From the NCBI GenBank assembly GCA_025350425.1, contig JANXXW010000365.1, forward strand, positions 1 to 10,264: a DNA stretch of 10,264 bases, written 5' to 3'. Of the stretch, positions 7,060 through 10,264 are shown one piece after another; the stretch's first letter is position 1, and each line of letters opens with the position of its first letter. The translations under genes were made by a program, and so were the position numbers. The stretch is from Rhodospirillales bacterium (GTDB taxonomy: Bacteria > Pseudomonadota > Alphaproteobacteria > Acetobacterales > Acetobacteraceae). The notes under the pieces are model-generated. The model worked only from the letters and a program-made list of their open reading frames with translations, was not told the DNA's origin and did not search any database.

Positions 7060-9440
7060 CGCTCCAGCCGCAGCGCTCGCCGGACCGCCCGGTTCGGGTC
7101 GGTCCGTCCGGTGGTCCGCACGGTCTCCGCCTGGAACGGCACGCCTGCCGCGTTGACGAGTTGGTCGCGAAGGTCCTCGGTCAGTGCCCGCGCGTCGCGC
7201 TGATCGTGAACCACGTGCGGCGTGATCAGCACCAGCAACTCGGTGCGCGCGTGAAAATTGGACTGCGTGCCCGCGAGGAACCCTAGAATTGGGATGTCTT
7301 TCAGCCAGGGTATGCCGCTGTTCCCCCGCGAGGAGCTGTCACGGATCAGTCCCGCGAGCCCGATTGTCTGCCCGTCCTGGATCACGATGCGCGAGCTAAC
7401 GTTGCGCTCCAGGAAGGTCGGGCTATCGATGCCGGACGCTTTGGGAGTGGTGTTATCGACGTCGCTCACCTCTTGGTAGATGTCGAGCGTCACCAATCCA
7501 CCGCTGTTCACGCGTGGTGTCACCTGCATGATGACGCCGGTGGGCTGATAGTTGACCTGGTTGACGATGGTGGCGTTGGCTACCAGCGAACTCTGCGAGC
7601 TGCTGGTGAGGTAAGGCACCAGGCTGCCGACCTGGAGCCGGGCAGGCTGGTTGTCGAGCACCAGGATTTCGGGCGAGGACAGCACGTTCACCGTGGTCAC
7701 GGCCTGCAACGCGGAAATGGCAAGCGGCGCGCCGCCGAGGCCGGTGCCGCCAATGACGAAGCCGAGCGGAGTGCTGCCGAGTGCCGCCGAGGTAAGACCG
7801 GTGAGGATCGAACCGCTCGGTCCGGCGCTGAGCACGCCATTGATGCCGCCCGACTTGAAGAAGAACTGGGTGCCGTATTTCAGCTCGTCGTTCAACGTCA
7901 CCTCGGCAATGGTGGCATCGATGCGGACCTGGAGCGGCAATATGTCCATCTTCCGCAGCATCGCCTCGACCGTTTCTTGCTCGCGCTGCGTCGAGTAAAC
8001 CAGAATCGCGTTGTTCTGCGGGTTGGGGATGATCCGTATGGTGTTGGTGTCGGTCCCGCCGCCGCCCGACGGATCGAGCCCGCCGAGCAACGGGTTGGCC
8101 GACGGCGCGCTGGGCTGGCCCGCTGTCGCGCCGCCGGTTTGCCCGCCGCCGCCGCCGCCGGGTCCGCCCAGGGGCGCGCCTCCCTGACCCATACCGCCCT
8201 GTCCAGCCCCGCTGCCGCCCGACATGCTCGGGAAGCCACCGCCTGAGGACGGCGAACCGGCACCGGGGCCTCCACTGGCGCCTCCACCGGCGCCCCCACT
8301 GATGCCGCCGCCGCCCAGGCTGCTGCCGCGTCCGCCGCTACTCGTGGTCTGCGAGCCGCCGCCTGGCGCCAGTTGGCCGGCATTGGTGGGTTGTGCCGTC
8401 ACGGAGTTGGGCGTGAACGCCTGCTGCAACACGTAGGCAGCGTCGTTGGAATGGCTGTTCTGGAGGTAGTAGACATGCCAGCTGCGTATCGTCTCGCGCC
8501 GGTTACGATCGACCAGCGCATAGACCCGCCGTGCGTCGTCGATGTAGCGGGGCTGGCTTGAAACTACGAGCACGGCGTTGATGCGCGCCATCGGCACGAT
8601 CCGCACCTGCCCGGCGAGCGCCCCGCCGCCTTGCGCCCGGAAGGCGTCCTGCAGGGCGGAGGCGAAGTCCTTGGCATCCCCGGCCGTGGCGGGCAGCAGT
8701 GCGTAGGATTGGCCGGCCAGGATGTCGATGTCGAACGCCTGGACCAAGCTCACCAGCGTCGCGCGCACGCCGGGATCGCCGGTGATCAGCAGCGCGTTGC
8801 GGGACGCGTCAGGCGTGATCCGCGCGCCATTGGCGACGAACGGCTGTAGCACCCGCGCGAGGTCGTCGGCGCCGGCGAAGCGCAACGGGATCACGGCGCT
8901 GCCCGACACTGCATCGCTCCCCGCCAACGCGGAGGCGGTGGTCACCGGTCCGGCGGCACCCTGGCCGCCAGCGGCGGCGGCAACGGCGGTGACACGATAC
9001 AAACCGTCCGACTGCGAAAGCGCGGCGCCGCTCTGCGCCAGCAGCGTCTGGAGGATCGGCAGGAGTTGCGACTGCGAGACGGGCGTCGCCGTATGCAGCG
9101 TCGCGGTGCCTTTCACGCCGGGATCGATGGTGTAGTTCAGCCGAAGCTGCGTGCCGAGGATCTGTGCCACGACTTCGCGAATGTCGGTGTCGGCGAAATC
9201 GAGCGAAACGTCGCCACCCTGGCCGGTTCGGCCGGACGGCGCCAGTTGCAGGGGCAGGGGCTGGCCATAGACGATCTGCGGCGCGGGCGTGCGCTCGGTG
9301 CTGCCGATATCGCCGTTCACGCGCGCTGCCGCGACGCCCGCATTGCCGACCACGGGAGGCAGCGCCTCCAGCACCGGCCGGGACTCCGCGCACGCGCCGA
9401 GGCAACCCGTCAGCAGCATAACAACGATTGCGCGGTTCAT
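7056..9440 (-). CDS. gspD: Type II secretion secretin GspD, with a glycine-rich N3 insertion
   Basis: GspD is the outer-membrane channel through which folded proteins leave the cell. The 794-residue protein begins with a lipoprotein signal: MNRAIVVMLLTGC with lipobox LTGC (Cys13), and a second possible Cys17. It may therefore reach the outer membrane by the lipoprotein route without a separate pilotin. N0 is at about 77-152 (VSLDFADTDIREVVAQILG), N1 at 180-240, N2 at 245-312 and N3 at 315-505. N3 is split by a Gly/Ser/Pro-rich low-complexity stretch at about 350-465. The secretin core follows, with VPYLTSS (608-614), YQPTGVIMQVTPRVN (631-645) and IVIQDGQTIGLAGLI (685-699), and WLKDIPILGFLAG then ELLVLITPHVV near the end. 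The C-terminal tail (about 745-794) is charged. The start overlaps the preceding gene as ATGA and has GGAGG 10 bases upstream. Confidence 0.96.
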   Translation of the reverse strand: MNRAIVVMLLTGCLGACAESRPVLEALPPVVGNAGVAAARVNGDIGSTERTPAPQIVYGQPLPLQLAPSGRTGQGGDVSLDFADTDIREVVAQILGTQLRLNYTIDPGVKGTATLHTATPVSQSQLLPILQTLLAQSGAALSQSDGLYRVTAVAAAAGGQGAAGPVTTASALAGSDAVSGSAVIPLRFAGADDLARVLQPFVANGARITPDASRNALLITGDPGVRATLVSLVQAFDIDILAGQSYALLPATAGDAKDFASALQDAFRAQGGGALAGQVRIVPMARINAVLVVSSQPRYIDDARRVYALVDRNRRETIRSWHVYYLQNSHSNDAAYVLQQAFTPNSVTAQPTNAGQLAPGGGSQTTSSGGRGSSLGGGGISGGAGGGASGGPGAGSPSSGGGFPSMSGGSGAGQGGMGQGGAPLGGPGGGGGGQTGGATAGQPSAPSANPLLGGLDPSGGGGTDTNTIRIIPNPQNNAILVYSTQREQETVEAMLRKMDILPLQVRIDATIAEVTLNDELKYGTQFFFKSGGINGVLSAGPSGSILTGLTSAALGSTPLGFVIGGTGLGGAPLAISALQAVTTVNVLSSPEILVLDNQPARLQVGSLVPYLTSSSQSSLVANATIVNQVNYQPTGVIMQVTPRVNSGGLVTLDIYQEVSDVDNTTPKASGIDSPTFLERNVSSRIVIQDGQTIGLAGLIRDSSSRGNSGIPWLKDIPILGFLAGTQSNFHARTELLVLITPHVVHDQRDARALTEDLRDQLVNAAGVPFQAETVRTTGRTDPNRAVRRALRLER
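8143..8160. repeat. (CCG)6 trinucleotide repeat in the gspD linker
   Basis: Six perfect CCG units on the + strand encode a run of glycines on the minus strand, inside the low-complexity part of GspD. Length changes by slippage would keep the reading frame and only alter the linker. Confidence 0.85.
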
Positions 9441-10039
9441 CGTGGGGCGGCCTCCGGGCCGGGTGTCGTGGGCCGCGGCAAGCCCAACCCGCCGAGTGCC
9501 GGCGTGCTCTGGCGCAGCAAGTCGAGGATCGATGGGCGGGCGGCCACTGGCGAGTTTGGTGTCGCGCCGGCGGCCGTGCCGTCGAACATGGGACGCAGCA
9601 CGTGGACGCCGTCGGGGCCGGCGATGGTCGCCTGTCCCACGCCAATGGATTGCACGACATAGGCGCCGATGCTGCCGCCTTCGCCAAGCGAGACGGGCTT
9701 GCCGTTCGGCCCGCCGGCGAAGATCACCGTTTTACCGCGTCCGCTGACCAGCACGGCGGTCAGACGGGGCAGGGCGGTCGGTCCAGACACGCTCGCGGAC
9801 CCACGGGGCGGCGGGCGGCGGCTTGCGGCGAATACGGGGCGGGCCAGGATCGTATCCACTTCCTCGTGCATGTCCGTGCCAGAGATCGCGTTGATGCGCG
9901 CCGGAATTGCTGACGTGGAACGGTTGGGAACTAAGGGCAGATTGTCGTCCTCCGGTCGTGTCGCCTGATATTCGACAATAAGGGTTGCCACAAGAACGGC
10001 TGCCACGCCGGTGCAGGCCAGTAGCGCCGCCCGGTTCAT
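9437..10039 (-). CDS. GspC/GspN-like type II secretion inner-membrane protein (HR domain, no PDZ)
   Basis: This 200-residue protein has an N-terminal transmembrane anchor (ALLACTGVAAVLVATLIV, about 5-22) and no large cytoplasmic part. A conserved ILARPVFAASRRPP segment (64-77) follows. Residues about 90-153 form a small beta domain like the GspC homology region: LPRLTAVLVSGRGKTVIFAG, GKPVSLGEGG, VQSIGVGQATI, then GVHVLRP. In known systems this region touches the N0 domain of GspD and links the inner-membrane platform to the secretin. The C-terminal 50 or so residues are Pro/Ala/Gly-rich, and no PDZ or coiled-coil domain is present, unlike full-length GspC. Its place between gspM and gspD matches the slot called N in some acetic acid bacterial loci, so GspN is an alternative name. 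It is joined by ATGA overlaps to both neighbours. Confidence 0.78.
   Translation of the reverse strand: MNRAALLACTGVAAVLVATLIVEYQATRPEDDNLPLVPNRSTSAIPARINAISGTDMHEEVDTILARPVFAASRRPPPRGSASVSGPTALPRLTAVLVSGRGKTVIFAGGPNGKPVSLGEGGSIGAYVVQSIGVGQATIAGPDGVHVLRPMFDGTAAGATPNSPVAARPSILDLLRQSTPALGGLGLPRPTTPGPEAAPR
9451..9455 (-). promoter_or_regulatory. Ribosome binding site of gspD inside the upstream gene
   Basis: GGAGG on the minus strand lies 10 bases before the gspD ATG, within the last codons of the GspC/GspN-like gene. The secretin can therefore recruit ribosomes itself as well as through the ATGA overlap. Confidence 0.6.
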
Positions 10040-10264
10040 GGAGCGGCGGCCTGGGGTGTGGCGGCACCCGCGCGGAAGGCGAACACCGTGAAGTCAGCCT
10101 CCAACGGCGGATCGGCCGGGGCTGCGACCATGCGGGCGCCGTGCAGTTGCAGATCGTCTACCAGCATCCGAGGCGAGGCCTGCTCCAGAAGCTGAAGCAA
10201 CTGAACCAGCACCGTCCAGGGCGCGGTAAGCGAAACGTGTAGGCCGATGCGGCGGTAGGTGCCG
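10036..10264 (-). CDS. gspM: Type II secretion protein GspM, C-terminal part (5' partial)
   Basis: Seventy-five C-terminal residues are visible before the TGA at 10038-10036; the rest lies beyond the right edge. The fragment reads as a ferredoxin-like periplasmic domain: GLHVSLTAPWTVLVQLLQLL, then a helix end EQASPRML, a strand VDDLQLHG, and a last strand LEADFTVFAF before a Gly/Ala/Pro-rich tail. This alternation of strand, helix to a conserved Pro, and paired strands is typical of GspM, which pairs with GspL in the inner-membrane platform that anchors the secretion ATPase. The identification rests on this short stretch and on position directly upstream of the GspC/N-like and secretin genes, as in other T2SS operons. 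The stop overlaps the next start as ATGA. Confidence 0.72.
   Translation of the reverse strand, partial: GTYRRIGLHVSLTAPWTVLVQLLQLLEQASPRMLVDDLQLHGARMVAAPADPPLEADFTVFAFRAGAATPQAAAP

Noticed and set aside
7473..8246. 257-codon + strand open frame inside gspD
   Set aside because: Low-complexity His/Arg/Ala-rich translation, antisense to the conserved secretin core; a shadow.
1..10264. Defence system, phage, CRISPR or transposon content
   Set aside because: All sizeable open frames with family features are accounted for by glycosyltransferase, ferritin-like, transglycosylase and T2SS genes; no terminal repeats, spacers or nuclease/integrase motifs were seen.

Overview
The window is about 10.3 kb of GC-rich, densely coding DNA with a strong third-position G/C bias. 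Nothing in it looks mobile: no insertion sequence, integrase, tRNA, rRNA or CRISPR array is visible. The gene types and codon use suggest a high-GC alphaproteobacterium, plausibly of the Acetobacteraceae/Rhodospirillales. That placement is inference from style and gene content, since no taxonomic marker gene is present.

Left part (1-5304, + strand). The window opens inside a very large surface-polysaccharide or glycosylation protein. It has the C-terminal half of an FkbM-type methyltransferase domain, an Ala/Arg/Glu-rich helical segment, and three successive GT-B (GT4-like) glycosyltransferase domains. After about 217 bp of noncoding DNA comes a Tat-exported ferritin-like four-helix protein with a complete set of diiron ligand residues. 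A strong intrinsic terminator (5281-5308) closes it.

Right part (5308-10264). This is a type II secretion system (T2SS) locus with an unusual layout. A small lytic transglycosylase (- strand) diverges from the major pseudopilin gene gspG (+ strand), with only 33 bp between their starts. gspG then converges, with 18 bp between stop codons, on a tightly packed minus-strand operon. In transcription order that operon is gspM (cut by the right edge), a short GspC/GspN-like inner-membrane protein, the secretin gspD, and the minor pseudopilin gspK. All three junctions in the operon are 4-base ATGA stop/start overlaps.

How they work together. GspD forms the outer-membrane channel. The GspC/N-like protein and GspM belong to the inner-membrane platform. 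GspG forms the pseudopilus shaft and GspK its tip. The lytic transglycosylase may open peptidoglycan for the secretin or pseudopilus. The ferritin-like protein enters the periplasm by Tat and could be a cargo, but nothing in the sequence proves this. The glycosyltransferase is probably an unrelated cell-surface gene. I see no clearly undescribed system. The points worth a second look are the inverted gspG with its divergent signal-less transglycosylase, the PDZ-less GspC-like protein, the glycine-rich insertion in the secretin, and the FkbM-triple-glycosyltransferase fusion.
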